56,713 nucleotides of DNA from contig CACYLI010000006.1 of assembly GCA_902775285.1 (NCBI GenBank), positions 1 to 56,713 of the forward strand, written 5' to 3'. The notes beneath the pieces are model-generated. The model ran no database searches, was not told the DNA's origin, and saw only the letters and a program-made list of their open reading frames with translations. This document shows, one piece after another, positions 34,362 to 42,689 of this stretch. Position 1 is the stretch's first letter, and each line of letters starts with the position of its first letter. The position numbers were made by a program, and so were the translations under genes. The stretch is from an uncultured Erysipelotrichaceae bacterium. GTDB taxonomy: Bacteria > Bacillota_I > Bacilli_A > RF39 > UBA660.

Positions 34362-35078
34362 TTAATCAACTCTTTCTAAATATATATCAGAAAAATTACT
34401 ATCTTGTTTTAAAATTATTTCTTTATTTTTAGCCATTTCTAATACCGATAAAAATGTTACCACAACATAAGGTTTACTAAAATCATCAAATAATTCTACA
34501 AAATTAACTTTCTTTTTTTCCTTAAGTATATTTCTTATTTTAACAACTCTTTCTTTTACTGACAACTCTTTTCTAGCTATTTTAGTATTAACTGGTTTGT
34601 TCATTTGTTGACGCTGCAATAGCTTTTCAAATGCTTCAAGTAAATCTTCAATTCCTACACTTCCATCATTTTCTATTTTCTCTAATGAATAATTTTTTAA
34701 TGATTCGGGAGCTTTAGTAAAATAAGAAAGTCTTTTTTCTTCTAAGTTTTTAAATACTTCAGTGCTTTCTTTATACTTTTGATATTCAAGTAATCTTCTT
34801 TTTAATTCTTCTTCTGAAGTTATCTCTTCTAAAGACTCTTCATCTTCTTCTTTATTTGGCAAAAGCTTTTTACTCTTCATTTCTATTAATTCAGCTGCCA
34901 TTACTAAGTATTCACTTGCAATATCTAAATTCATTTCATGCATTTGTTCAATATATTCTAAATATTTTTTTGTTATTTCAGAAATTTCTATATCAAAAAT
35001 CTCCATCTTAGATTTTTTAATAAGATGAAGCAATAAATCAAGTGGTCCTTCAAAATCCCCTATTAGTAAATTATCCAT
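34362..35078 (-). CDS. scpA: Segregation and condensation protein ScpA
   Basis: 238 residues. The kleisin N-terminus (Phe-Glu-Gly-Pro-Leu-Asp-Leu-Leu-Leu-His-Leu-Ile at 9-20) is fully typical, followed by Tyr-Leu-Val-Met-Ala-Ala-Glu-Leu-Ile-Glu-Met-Lys-Ser-Lys-Lys-Leu-Leu-Pro. The C-terminal winged helix binds the Smc head. It overlaps the upstream membrane-protein gene by one base (stop/start sharing), so the three genes form one transcript. Confidence 0.95.
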   Translation of the reverse strand: MDNLLIGDFEGPLDLLLHLIKKSKMEIFDIEISEITKKYLEYIEQMHEMNLDIASEYLVMAAELIEMKSKKLLPNKEEDEESLEEITSEEELKRRLLEYQKYKESTEVFKNLEEKRLSYFTKAPESLKNYSLEKIENDGSVGIEDLLEAFEKLLQRQQMNKPVNTKIARKELSVKERVVKIRNILKEKKKVNFVELFDDFSKPYVVVTFLSVLEMAKNKEIILKQDSNFSDIYLERVD

Positions 35079-36226
35079 TATTCACATGTCCATTTCTTTG
35101 ATATTTCTCTATTTTTAACAATAATGTCTATAGTTCCTTTTTCATGTAAAGGAGTAAAAACACCTAAATCATTATTTAAATCTATTGAATAATTAAGTAC
35201 ACCATTTGAAAAAGTTGCATTAAAACTAGTTGGAATACTATCAAATTCATTTTTTAATTCTTTATAACTTAAACTACTTTCATTTGTAGCATTTGTTTGT
35301 TTATTCACTGAATATGAACTTAAAGCTTTATTAATAAATGTATATACTATTTTATAATTATCTATACTATTTGAACTATTAGAATATATACATGTTAATG
35401 TAGTGGTATTATTTTTTTCACTATCAGAATATGTTTTAACTAGTGCATAATAAGCTTTAGAATACACATCTTTATCAAGTATTAATTTATAGCTTTTAAC
35501 TGTATTTCTTTCTATTCCATTATCATCTTTAAATAATTCTCTATATATTAATTGCTTTTCAGAATTATATAATTCTATATTCAATTCAAGATCATTTATA
35601 TTAGATTTACTTGATGTTGATGAATAATTAAATAATATCTTATTGCTTCCATTTTTATCAAAATTATAAAATTTAATATTATCAACAACTTGAAAACTAT
35701 TACTATCATTAACTTGAATAAAGCCATCAACTAAATTATTTGTTACTTCCTTATTTGGTATTACTGGTTCTTTATTAGTAACATACTTATCATATAAATC
35801 AATAACTTTATCCATATTAACAACAAATATAATAAGAATAATAACAAATATTACTAATCCTACATAACTTGTTTTACTTTTCTGTGTATTTATTACAGTT
35901 ACATTATCAGTTGTATCAATATTGGGAGATATAATTTCATTATTTGACAAAGTATTAGTATCTATTATTGTTTCAGGTTGACTTATAACATTGTCTTGTT
36001 TTACTCCTATAGTATTATTCATAGGTGTAATAGATTCTTCTGGAGCAAGCACATCTTGTACTGGTGTTATAACATTTTCAATTTTTGGAACCTCAATTGG
36101 CGCAGTTGGAATAGGTGTAGGCGCAATTGTTACTGGTTCTGTTGGTACTGGTGTAGGTGCAGGTGTTTGTGTATTAGTTACATTATTATTTACATTTGTA
36201 CCACTAAAATTGTTCTCCTGATTCAT
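35078..36226 (-). CDS. Pro/Thr-rich single-pass membrane protein, unknown
   Basis: 382 residues, not recognised. Residues 20-50 are a Pro-Thr-Val-Ala repeat region (Pro-Ala-Pro-Thr-Pro-Val-Pro-Thr and variants), 50-115 polar Asn/Thr-rich, 121-140 a membrane helix (Val-Gly-Leu-Val-Ile-Phe-Val-Ile-Ile-Leu), and 150-382 an outside beta-rich domain ending with a Cys two residues from the C-terminus. An in-out type II topology is expected. Its stop overlaps the scpA start by one base, so it leads the scp transcript. GGGTGA ribosome site; extended -10 (TGATATAAT) near 36262-36267. Confidence 0.65.
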   Translation of the reverse strand: MNQENNFSGTNVNNNVTNTQTPAPTPVPTEPVTIAPTPIPTAPIEVPKIENVITPVQDVLAPEESITPMNNTIGVKQDNVISQPETIIDTNTLSNNEIISPNIDTTDNVTVINTQKSKTSYVGLVIFVIILIIFVVNMDKVIDLYDKYVTNKEPVIPNKEVTNNLVDGFIQVNDSNSFQVVDNIKFYNFDKNGSNKILFNYSSTSSKSNINDLELNIELYNSEKQLIYRELFKDDNGIERNTVKSYKLILDKDVYSKAYYALVKTYSDSEKNNTTTLTCIYSNSSNSIDNYKIVYTFINKALSSYSVNKQTNATNESSLSYKELKNEFDSIPTSFNATFSNGVLNYSIDLNNDLGVFTPLHEKGTIDIIVKNREISKKWTCE

Positions 36227-36275
36227 AAAATCACCCTTTAATCTTATTTCTAATAAAAATTATATCAAAAAAAAA

Positions 36276-36300
36276 ACAAAAAGTCATTATTTAATAACTT
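36276..36300 (-). terminator. Terminator of the spoVA operon
   Basis: AAGTCATT (36281-36288) with AATAACTT (36293-36300), one G-U on the minus strand, then a long T run; includes the spoVAE stop. Confidence 0.6.
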
Positions 36301-36649
36301 AATGTTTTATTTTAAATATTAAAGCAATTATAAATGAAGATACTATTGCGATGCTTATTCCACCACCAGCATTTTCTAAGATTCCTTTAAATAATCCAAT
36401 AAATCCATATTTATCATACATTTTTGATGCTCCAGTTACAAGTAAATGTCCAAAATTCATTATAGGACAAGTTGCACCTGCTCCAAATTTTAATATTAAT
36501 TTATCATATATTTTAAATCCAGATAAAAAACATCCTATAACAACTAATAAAGTATTCATATGTCCTGGTGTAAATTTAGTTTTTTCAATTATATATTGTG
36601 AGATTCCACAAACAAATCCACAAAAAATAAAAGCACTAATTAATTTCAT
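36299..36649 (-). CDS. spoVAE: Stage V sporulation protein AE (SpoVAEb type)
   Basis: 116 residues from the ATG at 36649, with a perfect GGAGGTG site (the open frame to 36682 is inside spoVAD). Three to four membrane helices; typical Thr-Pro-Gly-His and Gly-Ala-Gly-Ala-Thr-Cys-Pro-Ile with Phe-Gly-His-Leu-Leu. SpoVA proteins form the channel that moves dipicolinic acid into forming spores and out during germination. Its start overlaps the end of spoVAD by 14 bases. Confidence 0.92.
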   Translation of the reverse strand: MKLISAFIFCGFVCGISQYIIEKTKFTPGHMNTLLVVIGCFLSGFKIYDKLILKFGAGATCPIMNFGHLLVTGASKMYDKYGFIGLFKGILENAGGGISIAIVSSFIIALIFKIKH

Positions 36650-37607
36650 TATCCACCTCCAAACTAACAGCATGTGATACACTAGGAATTGGAAGCTTTA
36701 AATTTGAACTTAAAACAGAATGTAATGATCCTGTAGCTACAATTAATATTTTTTTATAGTTCTTTTGTTTTAAAATATAATTAAATAGAATTAACGGAAG
36801 ACATGCAGGGCCACTAGCTCCAGCATAAATGTTTTCTTCTTGATAAAAAATACTACCAGAATCAATAACGTTCTTTAATTCTTGATTAGTAATCTTATTA
36901 TAGTATTTTTTCATAATTTCTGTACCATATATTCCTAAATCCCCTGTTAGTATTAAATCATAATAAGACGGATCTCTTTTAGTATTTTTTAAATGCAATT
37001 TTATTACTTCAGCACAAGATGGAGCCATTGCAGAGCCCATATCATTAGTATCTTTATGATTTGTTTTTGTTACAAAACCAATTGTAGAACTTTCAATTTT
37101 TATTTTTGATTTTTTACATGATATTAATGCGCTTACACTTCCACTAGCAGTACATGTATTAACTCTTTTTCTTAACGCACCATATTCTACAGGAAATCTA
37201 AATTGTTTTTCACTTACAAGATTATGTGAAGAAGTTGTTACAATAATATTACTTTTTTTGTTAGTTAAATTACTTGCTAATATTAACCCTTCACAAAAAG
37301 TTGCACATGCTGAATAAATACCAAGATATGGTATTTTAAAAATGGAGGCGCTTAATGTAGAAGATAATATTTGATTTTGTAAATCACCACTAATAAGAAG
37401 TGATATATTTTTTTTCTTATTCTTTTGAATTAACTTTTTTATAGTTAATTCTTGATATCTTACTTCTGCTTCTTCTATAGTTTTTTCTCCCATATAATAA
37501 TCATTAATAAACTCATCAACATTATCTAATATTATTGGATTAAATTTGGAAGATGAAAGAAGTGAATAATAATCATTTATATAAACATCACTATAATAAT
37601 TTGTCAT
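36636..37607 (-). CDS. spoVAD: Stage V sporulation protein AD
   Basis: 323 residues, a thiolase-fold soluble protein of the SpoVA complex that binds dipicolinic acid. Seen motifs: Tyr-Ser-Ala-Cys-Ala-Thr-Phe-Cys-Glu-Gly, Arg-Phe-Pro-Val-Glu-Tyr-Gly, Asp-Met-Gly-Ser-Ala-Met-Ala-Pro and Thr-Gly-Asp-Leu-Gly-Ile-Tyr-Gly. Length is close to the Bacillus protein (about 340); the N-terminal tip is slightly shorter. It overlaps spoVAC by 4 bases and spoVAE by 14. Confidence 0.95.
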   Translation of the reverse strand: MTNYYSDVYINDYYSLLSSSKFNPIILDNVDEFINDYYMGEKTIEEAEVRYQELTIKKLIQKNKKKNISLLISGDLQNQILSSTLSASIFKIPYLGIYSACATFCEGLILASNLTNKKSNIIVTTSSHNLVSEKQFRFPVEYGALRKRVNTCTASGSVSALISCKKSKIKIESSTIGFVTKTNHKDTNDMGSAMAPSCAEVIKLHLKNTKRDPSYYDLILTGDLGIYGTEIMKKYYNKITNQELKNVIDSGSIFYQEENIYAGASGPACLPLILFNYILKQKNYKKILIVATGSLHSVLSSNLKLPIPSVSHAVSLEVDNEIN

Positions 37608-38038
37608 ATTATGCTCCTTATAAATCCAAATATTATTCCAAATACTACACCATATAAAATTATACTTCCAGTTAATTTAAAAATATTAGCACCAATTCCT
37701 TTGACAAATCCTTCACTTTTATTATCCATTGCACTACTTGTCATAGTATTAGCAAAGCCAGTTGATGGGACAATAAGCCCACACTTACATATACTTAATA
37801 CTTTATCAAATACACCTGCTCCAGTTAAAATAGAACCAACTATAATGAAAAAACAAAATGTATAGAAGTATGCATCATTAATATTAATTTTATAATAATT
37901 AACAAAAAAGTCTGTTAATAGTTGAGCAAATAATCCCATTAATCCACCTGTAAAAAAAGCAATAAATACATTTTTAAATATATTATCTTTTCCTATATTT
38001 TCTTTAATTATTTCATCATATTCTATATTATTCATATT
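37604..38038 (-). CDS. spoVAC: Stage V sporulation protein AC
   Basis: 144 residues from the ATG at 38038; the frame is open to 38083 but that part lies in the upstream terminator hairpin. Four membrane helices with Phe-Thr-Gly-Gly-Leu-Met-Gly-Leu, Gly-Ala-Gly-Val-Phe-Asp-Lys and Val-Pro-Ser-Thr-Gly-Phe-Ala-Asn-Thr-Met, all typical. SpoVAC is the mechanosensitive channel subunit of the dipicolinic acid transporter. First gene of a three-gene operon with spoVAD and spoVAE; spoVAA, AB and AF are absent. The ribosome site is weak (AAAGAAAAC) and no sigma-G promoter is evident. Confidence 0.92.
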   Translation of the reverse strand, partial: NMNNIEYDEIIKENIGKDNIFKNVFIAFFTGGLMGLFAQLLTDFFVNYYKININDAYFYTFCFFIIVGSILTGAGVFDKVLSICKCGLIVPSTGFANTMTSSAMDNKSEGFVKGIGANIFKLTGSIILYGVVFGIIFGFIRSII

Positions 38039-38069
38039 ATTATTGTTTTCTTTTTTTAAAGTTTTATAC

Positions 38070-38098
38070 AAAAAAAGCATCAATTTTTATTGATGCTT
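38070..38098 (-). terminator. Terminator of the DUF1653 gene
   Basis: 10-bp perfect stem AAGCATCAAT (38075-38084) with ATTGATGCTT (38089-38098), then seven T on the minus strand; includes the stop at 38087. It separates DUF1653 from the spoVA operon. Confidence 0.75.
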
Positions 38099-38314
38099 AC
38101 TTTTTATATCTTGTAGTTCAAACCTATACTTTTGATTATTCTTATTAACTATATCAAAAAACATTTTCTCACTTCTTACCCATAACTTGTTATCACCATA
38201 AAGAGCTCTATATACAACCATTCTTTCTTCATTTTCACTATTATAGGCAACATCTTCTACTATATAATAATCTCCTTTATAATGTTTATAAATACCTTTA
38301 ACCTTTATTTTCAT
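38087..38314 (-). CDS. DUF1653 family protein
   Basis: 75 residues. The beginning (Gly-Ile-Tyr-Lys-His-Tyr-Lys-Gly-Asp-Tyr-Tyr) and the block Val-Val-Tyr-Arg-Ala-Leu-Tyr-Gly-Asp with Leu-Trp-Val-Arg match DUF1653, a small beta-rich family widespread in bacteria with no known function. Length is typical. Single-gene transcript. Confidence 0.85.
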   Translation of the reverse strand: MKIKVKGIYKHYKGDYYIVEDVAYNSENEERMVVYRALYGDNKLWVRSEKMFFDIVNKNNQKYRFELQDIKSKHQ

Positions 38315-38378
38315 TTTTTACACCTATAATAATTATAACATATAATAATTGATAATTACATAATTGTTATTCATACAT

Positions 38379-39371
38379 CTAATTAGTTAAATTTTTCTTT
38401 AAAAATTTTTCTATTTTATCAAATGGTATCTTATCTTTCTGATCATATAGATCTGTATGAGTAGCATTTGGGACAATTACAAGTTCTTTATTATCTTTAT
38501 AATTAGAATCTTTAATCATATTATTATATGCATCTTTTCCCATATAAAATGAGTGTGCTTTATCTCCATGTACAATCATTACAGCATTTCTAATTTCATT
38601 TGCATAATGAAATAATCTAACATTCATCATTGAGGTATTAGTTTGAATTGCCCATCCTCCATTAGAATTTAAACTTCTCTCATGATATCCTCTTGAAGTT
38701 TTATAATAATCATGATACCCTTTTAAAAACTCAGGAGCATTTTCTGGTAATGGATCTATTACTCCACCTGCAAGTGCATAATTACCATTTTTATAGTCTT
38801 TATTTCTTTGATTGTTAAGATTTACTCTTTGTTTATATCTTGCTTCTTCATTATCGTCTTGATCAAAATATCCATTTCCTGCTATTCTTGACATGTCATA
38901 CATTGTAGAACAAATAGTTGCTTTTATTCTTGTATCTATACAAGCTGTTTGAAGAGCTATTCCTCCCCAACCACAAATACCTATAATACCAATTTTTTCT
39001 GAATCAACATTATCTAAACCAATTAAATAATCAACAGAAGCTTGAAAATCCTCAACATTAATATCATAAGAAGTCATATATCTTGGGGTCCCACCTGATT
39101 CTCCTGTAAATGATGGATCAAATGCCATTGTTAAAAAACCTCTTTCAGCCATTTCCTCTGCATATAATCCACTAGATTGTTCTTTAACAGCTCCATAAGG
39201 GCCACATACAGCTAGAGCTGGTAATTTTCCATTATAATTCTTAGGTTCATACATATCAGCAACTAGAGTAACTCCAAAATGATTTTTAAACGTTACTTTT
39301 TTGTGATTAATTTTATCACTTTTAGGAAATTCTTTATCCCATTCTTCTACTAACTTTAATTTTTCTTTCAT
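38379..39371 (-). CDS. Alpha/beta hydrolase with Cys nucleophile (YcjY/dienelactone-hydrolase-like)
   Basis: 330 residues, no signal peptide. The nucleophile elbow reads Gly-Ile-Cys133-Gly-Trp-Gly-Gly, with Cys rather than Ser, as in dienelactone hydrolases. Asp is in His-Gly-Asp-Lys-Ala-His and the His in Ala-Thr-His-Thr-Asp-Leu-Tyr. The N-terminus (Val-Thr-Phe-Lys-Asn-His-Phe-Gly-Val-Thr-Leu) is typical of the family. Predicted cytoplasmic esterase or lactonase, substrate unknown. AAGGAGA ribosome site. It borders an accessory-looking region. Confidence 0.85.
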   Translation of the reverse strand: MKEKLKLVEEWDKEFPKSDKINHKKVTFKNHFGVTLVADMYEPKNYNGKLPALAVCGPYGAVKEQSSGLYAEEMAERGFLTMAFDPSFTGESGGTPRYMTSYDINVEDFQASVDYLIGLDNVDSEKIGIIGICGWGGIALQTACIDTRIKATICSTMYDMSRIAGNGYFDQDDNEEARYKQRVNLNNQRNKDYKNGNYALAGGVIDPLPENAPEFLKGYHDYYKTSRGYHERSLNSNGGWAIQTNTSMMNVRLFHYANEIRNAVMIVHGDKAHSFYMGKDAYNNMIKDSNYKDNKELVIVPNATHTDLYDQKDKIPFDKIEKFLKKNLTN

Positions 39372-39420
39372 TATATTTCTCCTTATTATTCATAATTATT
39401 ATAATATATTATTAGTCATT

Positions 39421-39753
39421 TTACTTTCGTAATTTACTTATTTCATTAATTATATTGTTAATGTCATCTTGAATACCAATTGCTTTATCTTCAATATCAT
39501 TAGGAACACTTGCATATTTATCATTTATTCTTATTAAAAAAGCATTAGGTAATTTATAAGTTAAATCTTCAAATGGATAACGAATAATTCCAGGTGTATT
39601 AAATCCTGCTCCTAATTCTAAAAATAGTACTTTTTTATTTTTATTGTCATTAATAAATTTTTCATAATTATTTGAATGTTCTTCCCAATAATCATCTTCA
39701 TTTAAATTTACTAATTCTGATTTAGATATTTCATAAATTTTAACTTCAGACAT
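39421..39753 (-). pseudogene. C-terminal fragment of a SirTM-like sirtuin
   Basis: 110 residues. The block Leu-Phe-Leu-Glu-Leu-Gly-Ala-Gly-Phe-Asn-Thr-Pro-Gly-Ile-Ile-Arg-Tyr-Pro-Phe is characteristic of the last Rossmann part of Sir2-family proteins of the macrodomain-linked (SirTM) type. Those are about 270-300 residues; the N-terminal NAD-binding segment, catalytic His and zinc Cys are absent here, and the upstream 33 bases leave no room for them. A GGAG site precedes the ATG by 10 bases, so the fragment may still be made. Remnant of a deleted gene, or a small stand-alone domain. No macrodomain, GcvH-like or LplA gene is adjacent. Confidence 0.65.
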
Positions 39754-39786
39754 TTTCTATCAACTCCAAATAATCTAATCTTATGA

Positions 39787-41118
39787 TTACTTATATAATT
39801 CCATTTTATTAATTTTATCAGCAACTTTACTTTCTATAAATGTCATTAAATACATAATTCCAATGCTAATTCCAATCATTATTAACATAGAAATGAATGC
39901 TTTATTATATCCTCTTATTAGCATTAGAATACTTGTAACAATTAAACTAAATGTATATACAAATTGTGTAATAGTCAAATGTTCCTTTATAAAACCATAC
40001 ACTGCACTTATTATTACTACATAAAATATTAATAAAAGCATTGGCGTATATATTACAACAAGTAATATTGGTAATAATATAAGAGGTAGAATCAATAATC
40101 TTGAATAATATAGAAATTTATTATAATAATTTTTTAACTTTTTATCATTTTCTCTTTTAATTGAATTTTCTTTTAATTTATAATTTTCATCTGTCCAATT
40201 ATTTTCTAAATCAGACAAAAGTTTTTTACAATCCCTACTATTCATATTTAAATATTTGTCTATACTCAAATCTATCTTTTTTCTTTCAAGTGATATATCT
40301 ACAAATGCAATTAAATCATCTGATATTCCACCTATTTTACTAAAACTAATATTTTTTTCCATTTTATTATATTTTGGAGCTATAGAGATATACTTATTCC
40401 AAAATTCTCCATTTTCATCGATTACTAATATTGCATATTCATATCGATATCCTTTATTTAATTCAAATTCATGTTCATCTTTTTTTATTTCCCAGTATTT
40501 TGGTCCATCATATTCTTCTTGCTCTTTAAAAATATTTTTCTTTTTTCTTAATTTAACAAAATTAACAGAATATCCTTTATCCATAGCATTAAAATAATCA
40601 GCCAAATATTTTAGATAATCTTTCTTTTTTTCTTCAGAGACTTTTGAATAATCATACTTCTCTTTTTGTTTTTTTAGTGCTTGACTAGATATTCCTTCTG
40701 TAAAATCTTCACCTACTACTTTATTATTATATGATTGTTCTTTATACATTTTATTAGTTTCTTTGATTAATTCACTATAATCATCAATCATTTTTTGATT
40801 TTGTTCTTCTATATATCTTTTATTATCTTCTTTTTGTCTTTCATATTGTCTTTTTTGTTCTAAATCTTTTTGCTTTTGTTCTTCTTCAGTACCAAATAAG
40901 GTTTCTGACAAAGTTTTCTCTTTTGTAACAGTAATAATTTTAGTGTCTTTATCTAATAGACTTGTTCTTTCATGAACGGTATATTTTCCAGATTTAAGAC
41001 CATTTTTATCTTCTTCTCCAAATAATGTTTCAGATAAAGATTTTTCTTTAGTAACATTAACAATTTTAGTATTTTTATCTAAAATACTTTTTCTTTGATG
41101 AATATTATATTTTGCCAT
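39787..41118 (-). CDS. Membrane protein with duplicated N-terminal motif, unknown
   Basis: 443 residues, not recognised. An approximately 33-residue unit occurs twice at the N-terminus (about 4-36 and 45-77), each with His-Gln/Glu-Arg, Leu-Asp-Lys, Thr-Lys-Ile and Thr-Lys-Glu-Lys-X-Leu-Ser-Glu-Thr-Leu-Phe-Gly. Residues 80-170 are charged coiled coil; 190-330 a soluble domain; 340-435 carry four membrane helices. Both termini face the cytoplasm if there are four helices. The repeats look like short binding peptides. AAGGAGA ribosome site; promoter TGGATA-18-TATAAT upstream. No operon partner. Confidence 0.65.
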   Translation of the reverse strand: MAKYNIHQRKSILDKNTKIVNVTKEKSLSETLFGEEDKNGLKSGKYTVHERTSLLDKDTKIITVTKEKTLSETLFGTEEEQKQKDLEQKRQYERQKEDNKRYIEEQNQKMIDDYSELIKETNKMYKEQSYNNKVVGEDFTEGISSQALKKQKEKYDYSKVSEEKKKDYLKYLADYFNAMDKGYSVNFVKLRKKKNIFKEQEEYDGPKYWEIKKDEHEFELNKGYRYEYAILVIDENGEFWNKYISIAPKYNKMEKNISFSKIGGISDDLIAFVDISLERKKIDLSIDKYLNMNSRDCKKLLSDLENNWTDENYKLKENSIKRENDKKLKNYYNKFLYYSRLLILPLILLPILLVVIYTPMLLLIFYVVIISAVYGFIKEHLTITQFVYTFSLIVTSILMLIRGYNKAFISMLIMIGISIGIMYLMTFIESKVADKINKMELYK

Positions 41119-41194
41119 ATTATTATTCTCCTTTAAAATATTTCAATATCATTATATCATAATTATTTTGGTTTTATCCAGGAAGTATCGTACA

Positions 41195-41303
41195 ATAAAA
41201 AGCTCTGATAAGTATCAGAGCAATTATCAATTTAGTACTTCAAGAATGAATAGAACTCACAACTTTTAAACTCGAATTCTAACTTTTTATCAAGTTGAAG
41301 TAC
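41195..41303 (-). ncRNA. Structured RNA element with terminator
   Basis: No protein frame. On the minus strand a 9-bp outer stem (41295-41303 with 41235-41243, GTACTTCAA/TTGAAGTAC) encloses an 8-bp inner stem (41274-41281 with 41251-41258), and a terminator follows (9-bp stem 41202-41210/41213-41221, then T5). It may be the structured 3' end of the 41403 transcript or an independent small RNA; no clear own promoter was found. Confidence 0.45.
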
Positions 41304-41402
41304 ACAACAACTCAAAACTATATAAATATATTATCAAAAATGCTATTATCAGATAATTAAAAAAATTCTAGTTTTTGTCATAGATATTTTTAAATTTATT
41401 CT

Positions 41403-42440
41403 TTAATCTAAAAACACACTTAAGTATTCATCAATACTCTTTTTAGTTTTTTCTATATCTGGATATATAAAGAATACTTGTGTAAGTTTACCATCCGTTA
41501 TTCCATAATAAAAATCCTTATTTTTAATATTTGAAGTTATATCTTTATCCCATTTAATTACTTTGTAATATTTTTCTGCATCATAATAAATGTAGAAACT
41601 TGTTTTTACTTTGCCATCATTTAGGTGTACTTCACCATTTTTATATTGACTATATAAATCAAAACTATTTCTTTGTTTAATCAATGTTATAATAGCATCA
41701 ATTAAATTATGATTTTTGATTTTTTTATTTAAAACCATAGGAACATTTAGTATTTTATCTTGTAAGTATGGCTCTTTTCCATTGTCATTTTTAAGAGAAT
41801 TAAATAATTCTTGAAATCCAATTAAGGCAAGTTTATATTCATTTTCTTTATCATCATTGTTTATAGTAGTAGTTGCATAGAATACTCTATTTCCAATCTT
41901 TTTTGCAAAACAATAATCAGTTTCAAAGTTCATTAGTTTGTATTCAATATAAACATAATCATTATTTAATTCAATAATTCGATTAACATCTCTTAATTTT
42001 TTAAAGTCTTCAACAAAATCATTTAATTCATTTGAATCACTTTGATAAAAATCATAATTAAAAGAGATAGTTTGATTGTATTTATAATAAAATTCAATAT
42101 TAAAATCATCATTATTAGATATAGTTCTACTTGCTCTTGATAGCTTTAAATTATCTTTCTCTTCAAATATTAATGTGTCAAATGTACTTTGTTTATTATA
42201 TTCCTGCATAGTAGCTTTAAAAGCAAATTTACTAGTTGCTTCATCAAAAGTATAAGTTGAATTAATACTTCTTGATTTATCATAATATGATACTTGATTG
42301 TTTTCCGTAATATTATTATTTAGTGTTTCATTCTTTTTGTTACTTAACAATTTAGTACTTATTATAATTGCTACGATAATAGTTACTACACCAATTGCTA
42401 AAATTCCCCATATATTTATTTTAGGTTTTATATTTTCCAT
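41403..42440 (-). CDS. Single-pass membrane protein, unknown; start uncertain
   Basis: About 345 residues from the in-frame ATG at 42440; the frame is open to 42560. The longer start is ruled out because 42560 falls in the -35 box of a strong promoter (42532-42560). A GGAGGA at 42511-42516 has no in-frame ATG at proper distance; the nearest codon is ATT (42495-42497), so a rare start or a recent mutation is possible. Membrane helix just after the ATG (Trp-Gly-Ile-Leu-Ala-Ile-Gly-Val-Val-Thr-Ile-Ile-Val), then an outside domain of about 300 residues. Not recognised. Confidence 0.6.
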   Translation of the reverse strand: MENIKPKINIWGILAIGVVTIIVAIIISTKLLSNKKNETLNNNITENNQVSYYDKSRSINSTYTFDEATSKFAFKATMQEYNKQSTFDTLIFEEKDNLKLSRASRTISNNDDFNIEFYYKYNQTISFNYDFYQSDSNELNDFVEDFKKLRDVNRIIELNNDYVYIEYKLMNFETDYCFAKKIGNRVFYATTTINNDDKENEYKLALIGFQELFNSLKNDNGKEPYLQDKILNVPMVLNKKIKNHNLIDAIITLIKQRNSFDLYSQYKNGEVHLNDGKVKTSFYIYYDAEKYYKVIKWDKDITSNIKNKDFYYGITDGKLTQVFFIYPDIEKTKKSIDEYLSVFLD

Positions 42441-42531
42441 TCTATTTTGTTGATTTTCTAGTAATGATTGATTATTGTTAAATGATTTTTCATTAATACT
42501 AGTATTATTTTCCTCCGTATAGTACGCAATG

Positions 42532-42560
42532 ATTATATATTGTAGTTTATAATTAGTCAA
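42532..42560 (-). promoter_or_regulatory. Strong sigma-A promoter upstream of the 41403 gene
   Basis: Minus-strand TTGACT (42555-42560), 17 bases, TATAAT (42532-42537). Start of transcription near 42525, 9-14 bases before the GGAGG site, decides against a translation start at 42560. Confidence 0.75.
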
Positions 42561-42623
42561 TATATTAGATATAACCTAATTGTTTCAATATTTTAATTAC
42601 CATCCAAATTCTTTCTTAAAAAA

Positions 42624-42650
42624 TAAAAAACCAACTATTTCTAGTTAGTT
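42624..42650 (-). terminator. Terminator after the truncated hydrolase
   Basis: AACTAACTA, loop GAAA, TAGTTGGTT on the minus strand (one G-U), then six T. A second hairpin (CTCGAA/TTCGAG) lies just before it at about 42658-42683. Confidence 0.65.
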
Positions 42651-42689
42651 TTATCAAACTCGAAGCTATATAAGTTCGAGACAATTTCA

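Noticed and set aside
35978..36241. Two plus-strand frames opposite the Pro/Thr-rich protein
   Set aside because: They mirror the low-complexity Pro-Thr repeats on the minus strand (Gly/Ala/Val or Trp/Cys-rich translations) and have no start signals.
41235..41303. Possible tRNA: 7-bp acceptor-like stem and a GTTCTATTC T-loop-like stretch
   Set aside because: No D or anticodon stem can be formed and the T stem has mismatches; kept only as a structured RNA element.
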